Assembly: GCA_902465435.1 (NCBI GenBank)
Contig: CABQNH010000004.1
Coordinates: 18,459 to 82,458 of the forward strand
DNA from: an uncultured Eubacteriales bacterium
GTDB lineage: Bacteria; Bacillota; Clostridia; Oscillospirales; Oscillospiraceae
Direction of reading: 5' to 3'
Length of the DNA stretch: 64,000 bases
Under the pieces are notes generated by a model that was given only the letters and a program-made list of their open reading frames with translations, made no database searches and had not been told where the DNA came from. This document shows, piece by piece, positions 43,183-51,747 of the stretch (within the stretch, counting starts at the first letter, position 1; every line of letters starts with the position of its first letter). The translations under genes were made by a program, and so were the position numbers.

Positions 43183-44076
43183 TTAATTGACGCGCTCTTT
43201 CCCCCAGAAGAACAGGGCGACCGTGCCGGGGCCAGTGTGGGAGCCGATGGTCGTGCCGATCGAATTGATCTGCACCTTACCGTTCAGCTTCGGGAAGCGC
43301 TGCTCAACAAGCGCCGCAACCGCTTTCGCGTCCTCGATGCATGCGGAGTGACACACAAAGCACTTTCCGCTATACTCCAGCCCGTCTTCTGCATTTTCCT
43401 CCATCTTTTTGACAATCTCCGCAATCACACGCCGCTTCGTGCGAATCTTCTCACGCGGGATCAGGCGGCCGAGATTATCCATGTTCAGAAGCGGGCAAAT
43501 GCCGAGGATCGTGCCGACCAGACCGGCTGTTTTAGAGATTCGCCCTCCCTTCACATAGAAGGAAAGATCCGTCGAGAAAAACCAGTGGTGCATCCGAAGC
43601 TTATTTGCCTCGATCCAATCGCGCAGCGCCTCAAGCCCCATGCCGTCGTCACGAAGATCGGCCAGCGTATCCATGATAAGGCCATAGCCGCTGGACGCGC
43701 CCAAAGAATCTACAACATAGATTTTCCGATCGGGATAGCGCTCCTGCGCAATGGCTGCGGCATTGCGTGCAGAATTATAGGTACCGGAGAGGCCGGAGGA
43801 AAGCGTAATATGAAGGATGTCCTTTCCCTGCTCCAAAATGGAAGTAAAGTAATCCAGATATTCGCCTACGCCAACCTGCGCCGTTTTCGTCTCTGCGCCC
43901 TCTGCCATACGACGATAGAATTCTTCAAACGGCATGCTCTGCCCGAGGTCGTCAACAAATTCCTTTCCATCCATGGAATAATGGAAGCAAATATAGGAAA
44001 TGTTTCTGGCCTTGAAATGCTCCTTCGGCAGATCGGCCGTGGAACAGCAGCTTAAAACAAAGTCTCGTTCATGCAT
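43183..44076 (-). CDS. DegV family fatty-acid-binding protein
   Basis: A 297-residue DegV protein. The N-terminal DFVLSCCSTADLPKEHF, the TAQVGVGEYLDYF and ITLSSGLSGTYNSA motifs and the final IGTTIGSHTGPGTVALFFWG lipid-pocket motif are all typical. FakB/DegV proteins hold a fatty acid for phosphorylation by FakA; no fakA is nearby. GGGGGAG precedes the ATG. Confidence 0.94.
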   Translation of the reverse strand: MHERDFVLSCCSTADLPKEHFKARNISYICFHYSMDGKEFVDDLGQSMPFEEFYRRMAEGAETKTAQVGVGEYLDYFTSILEQGKDILHITLSSGLSGTYNSARNAAAIAQERYPDRKIYVVDSLGASSGYGLIMDTLADLRDDGMGLEALRDWIEANKLRMHHWFFSTDLSFYVKGGRISKTAGLVGTILGICPLLNMDNLGRLIPREKIRTKRRVIAEIVKKMEENAEDGLEYSGKCFVCHSACIEDAKAVAALVEQRFPKLNGKVQINSIGTTIGSHTGPGTVALFFWGKERVN

Positions 44077-44307
44077 GGTACATGCTCCCCCTTGCTGTTG
44101 TTGTTATTAGATATCCTCGCGGTATTTGCTTCCGCGCGGCAGATGCCGCGCAGTGTTCCCGGCTGTCAGTTGGGGACAGCAGGAACGCAGTATGTCTGCA
44201 TCACCCAGATATACCGCTGCGAGCCAGCGCACCGCGATTTGCTTATTTAGTAAAGCACTTCGGCGCATTAAAATCACCCTACAGTCGCAGTTGGAAGGTA
44301 ACGAAAT

Positions 44308-44356
44308 AAAAATCGGCACAGTGGAGAACGGCATTTGTTCTCTACTGTGCCGATTA
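44308..44356 (-). terminator. terminator of the HTH-membrane gene
   Basis: Minus strand AATCGGCACAGTAGAGAAC pairs with GTTCTCCACTGTGCCGATT, followed by TTTATTT. The rest of 44077-44378 shows no gene; it holds this terminator and the degV leader. Confidence 0.85.
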
Positions 44357-44378
44357 TTCACTCTACCGGCAGTAGAAT

Positions 44379-44972
44379 TCAGGATTTCCTCAGCTTGTCG
44401 ACCCTGAAACACAGGAACACCAGCAGCTCCACCGGAATCACCGCAAGGAAGATCTGCCAGGGATTATACTTTGCCAGCGCGACATAAATGACGGCGGCAA
44501 TACTCATCACAAGTCCGAGGACAATATAACAATTTCCTTTTCCTTTATTCCAGACGGAATTCAGAACCAGCCAGGTAATGAGTACAACGGGAAGGGTATA
44601 AATGAAAATATACCACTGTACGCTGCCCAAAATCCAGAAGATTGTAAAGACAACCATAACAACGGCAAGAATTGCGATCAAAGTCAGTGCAGTGATGCCG
44701 GAATATAGGGAAATCTTTCTCTGGTAATCCTTATCGTCATCGTCCGGCGGCGTCCATTCGTCATGGGACTCAATCAGGTAGTCCACCGTAACGCCGAACA
44801 GCTGAGCAAGCTGACGCAGCACAAAAATATCCGGCACGGACTCTGCCCGCTCCCATTTGGAGACGGATTTATCTGAGTAATTCAGCTTTTCTCCCAGCTC
44901 TAACTGCGTCATGCCGGCAGCGGTTCGCAGCTGAATCAGATTGCTCGCAAAGGCCAGTTTTAGTTCATCCAA
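44379..44972 (-). CDS. Xre-type HTH regulator fused to a membrane domain
   Basis: A 197-residue protein. Residues 1-65 are an HTH_3 DNA-binding domain (LRTAAGMTQLELGEKLNYSDKSVSKWERAESVPDIFVLRQLAQLFGV). After an acidic linker (EWTPPDDDDKD) come four predicted helices. Such membrane-tethered HTH proteins are common in clostridia and are thought to sense envelope conditions. The start is a TTG at 44972 with GGGAGGAA eight bases upstream. The EamA-type gene lies 21 bases upstream in the same direction, so the two may form an operon. Confidence 0.86.
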   Translation of the reverse strand: MDELKLAFASNLIQLRTAAGMTQLELGEKLNYSDKSVSKWERAESVPDIFVLRQLAQLFGVTVDYLIESHDEWTPPDDDDKDYQRKISLYSGITALTLIAILAVVMVVFTIFWILGSVQWYIFIYTLPVVLITWLVLNSVWNKGKGNCYIVLGLVMSIAAVIYVALAKYNPWQIFLAVIPVELLVFLCFRVDKLRKS

Positions 44973-44993
44973 GATGCTGTTCCTCCCATAACG

Positions 44994-45917
44994 CTATATG
45001 TCAAAAACGCCAAGGATCACAATACCGCAAACGGTGATTCCAATCATCAAATAGTGCTTCCACGAGAGCTTCTCGTGCAGGAAAATCCGGCTCCAAACCA
45101 CAGAGGCAACACAATAGGCCGAAATGATCGGCGCCGACATCATCACATGATCCGGATCGTTCAGGGCGTAGATATAGGTCAATTGACCTGCAGTTTCAAA
45201 GCATGCGCCGATGTACTTCGGGCGCTCCCGCTTCGGATCAAAATGCACGCCGCGCACCAGAAGGAAATAAAGAAGGCACAGCAGGGCAGCCGTAAAGAAT
45301 GTCAGCTCATAGGCAACATTCGCGGAGTCCTCGTTCAGCTTCTCCAAAACGAGACTGTCGGCAAAGGTTCCCGCCGCATCCAGCAGGCAGTAGGCAATCG
45401 GCAGGCAGATCGCAAGCCAGCTTTTTGCATAGCGGCGGTTTGCTTGCTCCTGGCGCCTTTTGCGCAGCTCTTCGTCCTCCCGCGCTTCCACCACGCCAAG
45501 CCCGACGACACCAACGCAAACCAGCAGAACCGCCGCAAGTACCAGCACCCGGTCAAATCCGAGGATATCGCTCAGCGAGCCGCTTAAAAGGCACAGAACG
45601 GCAACGACCGCACCTGAGGAGTTGCAGATTGGCGAGGAAATCGAAAGCTCAATATGGCGCAGCCCGACATAGCCGAGCACCATGGAAACGATGTACAAGA
45701 GCGAGACGGGCAAATACGTCCAAACCACGCTCCACGAAATCACAACGCCCTGAAATACGAGCATATAGGCTGCGTGCAGTCCCATCACGGTACCGACGGC
45801 GATTACCATCTTTAGATGGCTGACCTTGTCGTCCTCATCGCAGCAGCCGATTTTTGAAAACAAATCCGACCCTGACCAACAGAACAGGGTGATAATTGCA
45901 TACCAAAACCAAGACAT
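44994..45917 (-). CDS. EamA/DMT superfamily transporter
   Basis: A 307-residue membrane protein with ten hydrophobic segments in two EamA halves (first: WFWYAIITLFCWSGSDLFSKIG ... ELSISSPICNSSGAVVAVLCLLSG; second: SWLAICLPIAYCLLDAAGTFADS ... PIISAYCVASVVWSRIFLHEKLSWKHY). The cytoplasmic loop EAREDEELRKRRQEQANRRYAK separates them. The substrate cannot be predicted. ATG at 45917. Confidence 0.85.
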   Translation of the reverse strand: MSWFWYAIITLFCWSGSDLFSKIGCCDEDDKVSHLKMVIAVGTVMGLHAAYMLVFQGVVISWSVVWTYLPVSLLYIVSMVLGYVGLRHIELSISSPICNSSGAVVAVLCLLSGSLSDILGFDRVLVLAAVLLVCVGVVGLGVVEAREDEELRKRRQEQANRRYAKSWLAICLPIAYCLLDAAGTFADSLVLEKLNEDSANVAYELTFFTAALLCLLYFLLVRGVHFDPKRERPKYIGACFETAGQLTYIYALNDPDHVMMSAPIISAYCVASVVWSRIFLHEKLSWKHYLMIGITVCGIVILGVFDI

Positions 45918-45946
45918 ACTATTCCCTCTTTTCTAATTCCAATGAA

Positions 45947-47221
45947 TCATATGCGAATCACTCCGGCATCCGCCAGCTTTTGCAGGCTCAGGAGGATTCC
46001 CGTCTTTGCGTGATACCAGGTCAAGCCGCCCTGAAAATAAATCGCGTAGGGCGGGCGAATCGGCCCGTCTGCAGACAGCTCAATGGAGCTACCCTGAACA
46101 AATGCGCCCGCCGCCATCACAACCTGCGCATCATAGCCCGGCATATCGCCCGGCACGGGGTCGACATAGCTATCCACCGGTGCAGCCGCCTGAATGCCTT
46201 TGCAGAAGGCCAGCATTGCCTCCTTCGAGCCAAGCTCCACAGCCTGAATGATATCATGGCGGCTCTCTGAGCCGTTGGGGATCACGCGGAAGCCAAACCT
46301 CTCATAAAGATTTGCCGCGAAAATTGCGCCCTTCACTGCACTGGCAACCACGGTCGGCGAAAGGAAAAAGCCCTGAAACAACGCCGGAAGTAGGCCAAGA
46401 TTGGCGCCGACCTCCTGCCCCAGCCCGGGCGCGGAAAGGCGATAAGCGCACCGCGCGATCAGTTCCTTTTTTCCGCAGATATATCCGCCGATCGGCGCAA
46501 GGCCGCCGCCCGGATTCTTAATCAGGCTGCCGACGATCAGATCCGCGCCGACATCGCTCGGCTCAATTCGTTCAACAAATTCGCCATAGCAATTATCTAC
46601 CATGCAAATCACATCCGGCTTGATGCCCTTGCAGAAGGAGATCAGCTCGCCGATTTCCTGCACGGAAAAGGTTTTTCGCGTGGCGTAGCCCTTGGAGCGC
46701 TGAATGGTAACAAGCTTTGTTTTTTCATTGATCGCGGCGCGAATGCCGTCGTAATCAAAGCAGCTTCCTTCCAGAAGCGGAACCTCGCGATAGGAAACGC
46801 CGTATTCCTTCAGGGAGCACTGTGACTTGCGAATGCCGATGACCTCCTCGAGCGTATCATAGGGTCTGCCGACCGGACTGAGCAGCTCGTCTCCGGGCAG
46901 CAGATTTGCAGAGAGTGCAACTGCAAGTGCATGCGTTCCGCAGGTGATCTGCGGACGAACCAACGCAGCCTCCGTATGGAAGGTATCGGCGTAAACACGC
47001 TCCAGACAGTCCCTTCCCATATCGTCATAGCCATAGCCGGTCGTCGCCGCAAAGCAGGCCGCATTGACCCGATTCTTCTGCATGGCATGAAGCACCTTCG
47101 CTTGATTATACTCAGCGGTTCGATCGATTTGTATAAAACGCTCGCGCAGGCGCTCCAAGACCTCCTCGCCGCAGGTATATACCTGATCGGAGATACCCAA
47201 CGCGCGATAGATATTTTCCAT
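45947..47221 (-). CDS. methionine gamma-lyase/aluminum-resistance family PLP enzyme
   Basis: A 424-residue fold-type I PLP protein. The family features are TTGYGYDDMGRDCLERVYADTF, ITCGTHALAVALSANLLPGDELL, VDNCYGEFVE (PLP-ring Asp), and IKNPGGGLAPIGGYI with the Schiff-base Lys. It belongs to the 'aluminum resistance' branch related to Cys/Met-metabolism lyases; the substrate is probably a sulfur amino acid, unproven. In Gram-positives it is often near hfq or miaA, but not here. The ribosome site is weak. Confidence 0.9.
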   Translation of the reverse strand: MENIYRALGISDQVYTCGEEVLERLRERFIQIDRTAEYNQAKVLHAMQKNRVNAACFAATTGYGYDDMGRDCLERVYADTFHTEAALVRPQITCGTHALAVALSANLLPGDELLSPVGRPYDTLEEVIGIRKSQCSLKEYGVSYREVPLLEGSCFDYDGIRAAINEKTKLVTIQRSKGYATRKTFSVQEIGELISFCKGIKPDVICMVDNCYGEFVERIEPSDVGADLIVGSLIKNPGGGLAPIGGYICGKKELIARCAYRLSAPGLGQEVGANLGLLPALFQGFFLSPTVVASAVKGAIFAANLYERFGFRVIPNGSESRHDIIQAVELGSKEAMLAFCKGIQAAAPVDSYVDPVPGDMPGYDAQVVMAAGAFVQGSSIELSADGPIRPPYAIYFQGGLTWYHAKTGILLSLQKLADAGVIRI

Positions 47222-47329
47222 TCTGTTTCTCTATGGCAATGCCACCTTGCCCAAATGCGCACTTTTCCAGCCGGAATGTGCCGCCGCATTGCCAATTCCT
47301 TTCTATTCTATAATCCCGTGATGTCCCGG

Positions 47330-48034
47330 TCAATCCCTGCGCCGATTCCCGCCAACAATCAGGATGAGCCGCAGCAGCTGCATGATAGACACGGCAAGCG
47401 CGGCGACATAGGTCAGCGCAGCAGCGCGCAGAACCTTCTTCGCGCCCCGGCTCTCCTCCGGCGTCAGCATACCGCAGTTTTCGATTGCAGCAACCGCGCG
47501 GCGGCTTGCGTCAAATTCCGTCGGAAGCGTTACCAGCTGAAATACGACGCAAAGGGAGAACGCGATCACACCCGCATAGGCAAGATACAGGAACTGTTCC
47601 CCATAGATGGACAGGAGCAGACCGAGCAGAATCAGCGGAATGGAGATTCGCGAGCCGATATTGGTAATCGGCACGATCGCGGTACGAATGCGAATCGGTG
47701 CATAGCCGACCGCATGCTGCACGGCGTGCCCCGCCTCGTGCGCCGCAACGCCGACGGCCGCCGGTGTCGCCTCGCCGTATACGCTGTCGGAAAGACGGAT
47801 CACCTGCTCCTTCGGATCATAGTGGTCGGTCAAATCGCCGGAAACATGCTCGATCCGGACATAATACAGGCCGTTGGCATCGAGCACGCGCCGCGCCGCA
47901 TCCGCGCCGGTCATACCGCGCGAATTGCGGATCCGGCTGTATTTCTTAAAGGTTCCGTTCACTCTTGCGCTGGCCCACAGGGAAAACAATACGGCAGGCA
48001 GCACGAGCACAAGATAGTAGTAATCCAAAAACAT
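47330..48034 (-). CDS. YugP-type zinc metallopeptidase, membrane
   Basis: A 234-residue membrane-embedded metallopeptidase. The N-terminal helix (YYLVLVLPAVLFSLWASA) is followed by GMTGADAARRVLDANGL, the zinc motif VAAHEAGHAVQHAVGY (HExxH), and helices at about 135-175 and 210-225, with the FPTEFDASRRA-like motif LPTEFDASRRA. DUF2268/YugP family function is unknown, probably membrane protein turnover. AGGAGGG precedes the ATG. Confidence 0.9.
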   Translation of the reverse strand: MFLDYYYLVLVLPAVLFSLWASARVNGTFKKYSRIRNSRGMTGADAARRVLDANGLYYVRIEHVSGDLTDHYDPKEQVIRLSDSVYGEATPAAVGVAAHEAGHAVQHAVGYAPIRIRTAIVPITNIGSRISIPLILLGLLLSIYGEQFLYLAYAGVIAFSLCVVFQLVTLPTEFDASRRAVAAIENCGMLTPEESRGAKKVLRAAALTYVAALAVSIMQLLRLILIVGGNRRRD

Positions 48035-48060
48035 AAGCTTCCCTCCTGTATGGAAGCAGG

Positions 48061-48846
48061 TCAGAGTGCGTTCGGCTCCATAGCCTGATGCAGACGCTCC
48101 GTAATGGCGCCGCGGAACACGCGATCCGCCTGCAGATGTACTGTTTGCAGCGCCGCGGCGGAATGTGCGACCGGAACGTTGCCCATCATAAACAGGTCAA
48201 TGTCCAGCATGAATTTCAATTCCTTATCCTCGACGTTATTCTTCTTCACCTTCGCAAAGCCGGTGCGCAGCTTCAGGCGGCAGCCGCCAGAAAGCAGCAT
48301 CTCCGACTCCTGCGTATAAACCGGAACGTTGCGATCCAGAACATCGTCCTCCGCCAACACACCGAGATAACCGGGCGTGAACAGCTCGGAAAGCGGCACG
48401 TCCTCCAGCTCCAGCGCCTGACGGGAAAATGCATTGATAAAGCGCAGACCCACGCGGGAAAAATACGCCGGTTTATAAATTTCAATAAACTTTGCAAGCG
48501 CCTTATCCAGCTGCTTGGCAAAATCCTCCCAGCGCGTATAGGCCGGTGTGGCAAGCGCAATGAAAGAATTGGTCAGATTTACCTTCCACCTATGATCGGC
48601 GGACAGGAACTGATAATTCACAACGCGTTCCTGCTCCTGCAGTCTCAGATTGCCGGGCGCACCGGTAACCTTGGGCGGCAGCACATCCTCACCGCGGCTA
48701 TAGAGCGGGAAATCTGCGCGAATGGCTTCCTGAAAGTCCACAGGCTCCCGTGCAGAAATCGACAGAATGGTCGGAAAACGGAGCTGGCAAATCACTTCGA
48801 CAAGCTGGCTGCGGTCGTATTGGCAGCGATCACAATCCTTGAACAT
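48061..48846 (-). CDS. TIGR04255 family protein
   Basis: A 261-residue soluble protein. The N-terminal LVEVICQLRFPTILSI, the middle NSFIALATPAYTRWEDFAKQL and YFSRVGLRFINAF, and LDIDLFMMG near the end fit TIGR04255, a family of unknown function often seen near mobile or restriction genes but here between core genes. The ATG at 48846 (MFKDCDRCQYDR) is favoured with AAAGGAG 11 bases upstream; the longer frame to 49014 runs through the promoter region of the divergent gene. Confidence 0.75.
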   Translation of the reverse strand: MFKDCDRCQYDRSQLVEVICQLRFPTILSISAREPVDFQEAIRADFPLYSRGEDVLPPKVTGAPGNLRLQEQERVVNYQFLSADHRWKVNLTNSFIALATPAYTRWEDFAKQLDKALAKFIEIYKPAYFSRVGLRFINAFSRQALELEDVPLSELFTPGYLGVLAEDDVLDRNVPVYTQESEMLLSGGCRLKLRTGFAKVKKNNVEDKELKFMLDIDLFMMGNVPVAHSAAALQTVHLQADRVFRGAITERLHQAMEPNAL

Positions 48847-48966
48847 TATGAAATACACTCCTTTGTGCGAAAATTCTCCTGATATCATATCATAGCTTGC
48901 CTGCAAATTGCAACTGAAATTCACTGAAATTCCATGAAGCATTTGTAAATCTTTTTGTGCATCCCC

Positions 48967-48996
48967 TTGTCCCGCTGCGTTCCTCTGTGCTATAAT
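48967..48996 (+). promoter_or_regulatory. promoter of the PAP2-nrdG-dut operon
   Basis: TTGTCC, an 18-base spacer, and extended -10 TGCTATAAT. Confidence 0.65.
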
Positions 48997-49061
48997 AAGG
49001 ACGCAATACGCCATCGCGCGGCTTCCGGACGGAGCCGCGCCGGGAAATTAGGGAGGATTGT

Positions 49062-50003
49062 ATGCAATTTTTACGGTTCCTTGCGGTGCACCGTACGCCC
49101 GCCTTGAATTTTATGATGGAGGTTTTCACCCAATTCGGCGCAGAGCTGCTTTTTATGGTGATCGCCATTTCCGTGTTTTGGTGTGTCAATAAGCGGCAGG
49201 GATATTATCTGCTGTTCGTCGGCTTCCTCGGCACGATTTTTAATCAGTTCCTGAAGCTGGCCTTCCGAATCTCCCGCCCATGGGTACGCGACCCGAGCTT
49301 TCAGCCGGTAAAAAGTGCGGTTTCCGGTGCGACGGGCTATTCCTTCCCGTCCGGTCACACGCAGAATGTCGTCGGTACGTTGGGCGGCATAGCCCGCGAT
49401 ACCAAACGCCGTTGGCTGCAAATCGTTTGCGTTGCCGTCGCTTGTTTGACCGCGTTTTCCAGAATGTACTTGGGCGTTCATACGCCGATGGATGTCGGCG
49501 TGTCCTTTGCAATTGCCACAGTGCTGGTCTTTGTGATGTATCCAATCGTCGGATGGGCGGTGGAACAGGATCGTCGAATGTATCTTCTAATGGGGCTTAT
49601 GAGCGTTTTAGCCATCGCCTATGTGCTTTACTCGAATTTGTGGCATTTCCCTGCGAGCATCGAAGCCGATAACCTCTACGAAGGCCGGAAAAACAGTTTT
49701 TCCCTGCTGGGTGCGCTGTTAGGTATGCTTGCCGCCTATCCGGTCGAGCGGAAATACGTCCGATTCGAGACGCAGGCCGTCTGGTGGGCGCAGATTTTAA
49801 AGGTCGCGCTTGGCCTTTTGCTTCTTCTTGCCGTTCGCGGCGGACTGAAGGCGCTGCTGCTGTGCTTCCTCTCTGAGCAGTCAATTTGGTATCTCGTGCT
49901 CGGCGCAGTGCGCTACGGTCTTATGGTCTTTATTGCAGCTGCGGTCTACCCGCGCAGCTTCCGCTATTTTGCAGGACTTGGGAAAGGACGGGATCGGGCA
50001 TGA
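49062..50003 (+). CDS. PAP2-family membrane phosphatase
   Basis: A 313-residue protein with 8 or so hydrophobic segments and the three lipid-phosphatase motifs: KLAFRISRP (motif 1), PSGHT in YSFPSGHTQNVVG (motif 2) and SRMYLGVHTPMDVG (motif 3). PAP2 enzymes dephosphorylate lipid pyrophosphates such as undecaprenyl-PP at the membrane. TTAGGGAGG precedes the ATG. The stop overlaps nrdG (ATGA). Confidence 0.92.
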   Translation: MQFLRFLAVHRTPALNFMMEVFTQFGAELLFMVIAISVFWCVNKRQGYYLLFVGFLGTIFNQFLKLAFRISRPWVRDPSFQPVKSAVSGATGYSFPSGHTQNVVGTLGGIARDTKRRWLQIVCVAVACLTAFSRMYLGVHTPMDVGVSFAIATVLVFVMYPIVGWAVEQDRRMYLLMGLMSVLAIAYVLYSNLWHFPASIEADNLYEGRKNSFSLLGALLGMLAAYPVERKYVRFETQAVWWAQILKVALGLLLLLAVRGGLKALLLCFLSEQSIWYLVLGAVRYGLMVFIAAAVYPRSFRYFAGLGKGRDRA

Positions 50004-50536
50004 ACTACGGCGCAATCAAGAATTGTGATATTGCAAACGGCCCCGGCGTGCGCGTCAGCCTTTTCGTTTCCGGCTGCACGCATCACTGCAAGGACTGCTT
50101 CCAGCCGGAGACGTGGAACTTTCAATATGGAAAGCCGTTCACGCAGGAGACGGCGGAAGCACTTCTCGCCCTTCTTTCTCCGGATTATATCTGCGGCATT
50201 ACCATCCTCGGCGGCGAGCCGTTTGAGCCGCAAAACCAGCCGGAGGTGCTGCGGCTTCTGCGGCAGATCAAGTCACGCTATCCGCAGAAATCCATTTGGG
50301 CATACACCGGCTATACCCTGGAAACCGATCTTCTGACCGACCGTCTCGGTATGCCGGAGATTACCCGGGAAATTCTATCCCTTCTGGACGTTTTGGTGGA
50401 TGGCGAATTCAAAACCGAGTTAAAAAATCTGCGGCTAAAATTCCGTGGTTCTGAAAATCAGCGTCTGATTGATCTGCCAAAAACGCTGAAGAATCACGGC
50501 ACCGTCGTCCTCTGGGACGAGAAAGGAAGCTTATGA
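50000..50536 (+). CDS. nrdG: anaerobic ribonucleotide reductase activase
   Basis: A 178-residue radical-SAM protein with the CTHHCKDCF cluster motif (CxxxCxxC), the GVRVSLFVSGC lead, TILGGEPFEPQN (SAM GGE), and the ending SQRLIDL-like ENQRLIDLPKTL that is typical of NrdG. It generates the glycyl radical on NrdD for anaerobic dNTP synthesis; nrdD itself is not in the window. Start and stop overlap the PAP2 gene and dut by four bases each, so the three are translationally coupled. Confidence 0.94.
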   Translation: MNYGAIKNCDIANGPGVRVSLFVSGCTHHCKDCFQPETWNFQYGKPFTQETAEALLALLSPDYICGITILGGEPFEPQNQPEVLRLLRQIKSRYPQKSIWAYTGYTLETDLLTDRLGMPEITREILSLLDVLVDGEFKTELKNLRLKFRGSENQRLIDLPKTLKNHGTVVLWDEKGSL

Positions 50537-50973
50537 ACCAGCCTGTACCCGTCAAAAAGCTGCGCGACAGCGCAATTCTTCCGACCTACGGTTCCGCCTG
50601 CTCCGCCGGCGCCGATCTCTACGCCTGCCTGAACGCGCCGCTGACCATCGAACCGCACGAAACAAAATTAGTGCCCACCGGCCTTGCAATGGCACTTCCG
50701 GTGGGCTATGCAGGTCTGATATTCGCTCGCAGCGGCCTTGCAACCAAGCAGAATTTAGCACCGGCAAACAAAGTCGGCGTCATAGATTCCGACTACCGCG
50801 GAGAGTTTTTTGTACCGCTGCACAATCACGGCGAAACGCCGCAAACCATTCGTCCGGGTGAGCGCATTGCGCAAATGCTGCTTGTCCCCTACTTAACGGC
50901 GCAATTTCTCCCGGTTTCACAGCTCGATGAAACACAGCGCGGAGAGGGCGGCTTTGGCTCAACCGGAAGGTAG
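50533..50973 (+). CDS. dut: dUTP diphosphatase
   Basis: A 146-residue trimeric dUTPase with all five motifs: SAGADLYA (1), ARSGLATK (2), GVIDSDYRGEF (3), PGERIAQML (4), RGEGGFGSTGR (5). It hydrolyses dUTP to dUMP, protecting DNA and feeding thymidylate synthesis. It follows nrdG directly, which makes sense for deoxynucleotide supply. Its last 15 bases overlap the convergent exonuclease gene. Confidence 0.97.
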   Translation: MNQPVPVKKLRDSAILPTYGSACSAGADLYACLNAPLTIEPHETKLVPTGLAMALPVGYAGLIFARSGLATKQNLAPANKVGVIDSDYRGEFFVPLHNHGETPQTIRPGERIAQMLLVPYLTAQFLPVSQLDETQRGEGGFGSTGR

Positions 50974-51666
50974 CGCCTGCTCATACAGCTTGTTTTGGGC
51001 ATAGTAGCGCTGCGGCAGATAGGTCACGGAGCCGATTCGTTTTCCCTCCACGCCATATTTGGGATTATAGCCAAACAGGTTTATGTATTGAAGGAAATCG
51101 TCGCACTCCCCTGCCATTGCCTTCATTACCTCTACGGTCGCCACAACGTCGTCAATGGCACGATGAGAATTCTGCACGCGCCCATCCAGCCCATAGGCCG
51201 TGATCGCATCCTTCAGCTTATGCGGATAGGGACGCCGATCCTTATAAACCGTCAAAAGATCCAGCTTGTCGCGCCGAAGGATGGTCGGGTCGCCGTCCCG
51301 CGACAGCAGATAGTAGAGAAAGCTCAGATCAAAATGCGCGTTATACGCAATAATCAGCGTATCCGGCGCTTCCAAAAGCGCTGCAAGATCCTGGCAGAGC
51401 GCCGTCTTTTCAATGCCCTTTTCGCATAGCGCCTGCTCTGTAATGCCGGTCAGCTTTGTGATTGCAGGATTCAAATGCTTCCCGTCGGAAAGGCGGATCA
51501 GCTCGTCATACCGCTGGGAAAGAAATGCGCCCAAGGGCGAGTTTTCTACCAGCACGGCAGAAAACTCAATAATTTCATCACCGCGATAGCTCAGGCCGCT
51601 TGTTTCGGTATCCAAAACCAGCAGGCGGCTGTATTTGGAAAATAAGGACGCAAGAGGGTTGTCCAT
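50959..51666 (-). CDS. DnaQ-like 3'-5' exonuclease
   Basis: A 235-residue DEDDh exonuclease: LVLDTETSGL (ExoI, D and E), ITKLTGIT, YNAHFDLSFLYYLL (ExoII), and SHRAIDDVVATVEVM (ExoIII, H and D). It is unattached to a polymerase or helicase and so belongs to the small PolC-exo-like group used in DNA repair or RNA turnover. It converges on dut. ATG at 51666 with GGAGG. Confidence 0.88.
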   Translation of the reverse strand: MDNPLASLFSKYSRLLVLDTETSGLSYRGDEIIEFSAVLVENSPLGAFLSQRYDELIRLSDGKHLNPAITKLTGITEQALCEKGIEKTALCQDLAALLEAPDTLIIAYNAHFDLSFLYYLLSRDGDPTILRRDKLDLLTVYKDRRPYPHKLKDAITAYGLDGRVQNSHRAIDDVVATVEVMKAMAGECDDFLQYINLFGYNPKYGVEGKRIGSVTYLPQRYYAQNKLYEQALPSG

Positions 51667-51747
51667 AGCTGCGCCTCCTTTGTTTTTCCTTCATTTTGCC
51701 ACAGATTGCTTTGGAAAGCAAGCTCCGTTTTTCTTCTGGAGGTCAAT